From positions 1-6,518 of the forward strand of contig CASEKZ010000041.1 in the NCBI GenBank assembly GCA_949288625.1: 6,518 nt of DNA. The letters are read 5' to 3'. This DNA comes from an uncultured bacterium (GTDB taxonomy: Bacteria; Bacillota_I; Bacilli_A; RF39; UBA660). The first letter of the stretch is position 1. Each line of letters opens with the position of its first letter. A program made the translations under genes and the position numbers. The notes beneath the pieces were generated by a model. That model saw only the letters and a list, made by a program, of their open reading frames with translations, was not told the origin of the DNA and did no database searches. Positions 6,349 to 6,518 of the stretch are shown here, one piece after another.

Positions 6349-6357
6349 ATTATACCA
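6349..6357 (-). promoter_or_regulatory. Extended -10 promoter for the acetyltransferase gene
   Basis: On the minus strand TGGTATAAT reads from 6357 to 6349: a perfect TATAAT with the TGn extension. The region 16-18 bases further upstream (about 6371-6378) has no convincing -35. The inferred start is near 6342 (G on the minus strand), a leader of only about 13 bases in which GGAGG begins at about +4. Confidence 0.68.
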
Positions 6358-6433
6358 TGATGCTGAAAATAAAGATACTTATTATGATTGTTATGTTTAC
6401 TGTTTAATATTTATATATTGGAGGTAAATCATA

Positions 6434-6518
6434 ATGAAAGAATTTTTTAGTACTTATTTATTATCGTTTTTAGCTACCGTAATAACTGGTATTATAAGTT
6501 ATATTGGAATGCAAATAA
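6434..6518 (+). CDS. Small membrane protein, N-terminal fragment; resembles LLH-family phage holin
   Basis: An ATG at 6434 is preceded by a strong GGAGG (6420-6424) at a nine-base spacing and opens a frame that runs off the window after 28 codons. The visible peptide starts MKEFF and continues into one hydrophobic segment (about 8-28, with LLSFLATVITGIISYIG). A short Met-Lys-Glu start running straight into a Leu/Ile/Thr-rich helix is typical of LLH-type (superfamily 6) holins, which are about 100-130 residues long and often sit next to a cell-wall hydrolase gene. With so few residues this is only a resemblance, and any small membrane protein could begin this way. The gene is divergent from the acetyltransferase. 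No convincing promoter is seen in the roughly 75 bases between the two; TTTAAT at 6403-6408 is a weak -10 candidate. Confidence 0.5.
   Translation, partial: MKEFFSTYLLSFLATVITGIISYIGMQI

Noticed and set aside
6344..6353. ATAATATTAT palindrome as an operator between the divergent genes
   Set aside because: It overlaps the minus-strand -10 and is pure A/T, so chance and promoter overlap explain it; no second copy marks a regulator site.

Overview
The window is AT-rich (roughly 70% or more A+T by eye) and reads as a low-GC Gram-positive chromosome: a Firmicutes, Erysipelotrichia or wall-bearing Mollicutes-like relative. The evidence is the strong AGGAGG-type ribosome binding sites, the lipoteichoic-acid-synthase-family enzyme, and the TATAAT promoters with short hairpin-plus-U terminators. 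All Trp codons in the full-length genes are TGG and no gene is interrupted by an in-frame TGA, so the standard bacterial code applies and this is not a UGA-Trp mycoplasma. The species cannot be named from the sequence.

Layout: (1) 2-268, the C-terminal end of a YihY/BrkB-family membrane protein, closed by a hairpin terminator. (2) 340-3037, a two-gene operon. It holds an LTA-synthase/sulfatase-type membrane enzyme (683 aa) and, overlapping it by 17 bases, a single-pass membrane-anchored 220-aa protein of unknown function; a terminator begins at the stop codon. (3) 3112-5782, a second two-gene operon with its own promoter. It holds a GT-C (family 39-like) polyprenyl-phosphate-sugar glycosyltransferase and a Wzy/WaaL-type O-antigen polymerase/ligase-like protein. 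(4) 5796-6329 on the minus strand, a left-handed beta-helix (hexapeptide) O-acetyltransferase, convergent with the polymerase gene and sharing a bidirectional terminator with it. (5) 6434 to the edge, the first 28 codons of a small membrane protein that resembles the start of an LLH-type phage holin.

Together the four enzymes look like a cell-surface glycopolymer locus. One makes a glycerol-phosphate-type polymer outside the membrane, one transfers sugars from a lipid-phosphate donor, one polymerises or ligates a glycan, and one can O-acetylate sugars. That grouping is inferred from families and proximity. The locus is compactly built: each of the three promoters I can see is a TGnTATAAT extended -10, two of them sit immediately behind a terminator, and the convergent terminator is built from the last codons of both genes it serves. 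I see no tRNA, rRNA, CRISPR, insertion sequence, riboswitch or attachment site. No intergenic gap exceeds about 105 bases.
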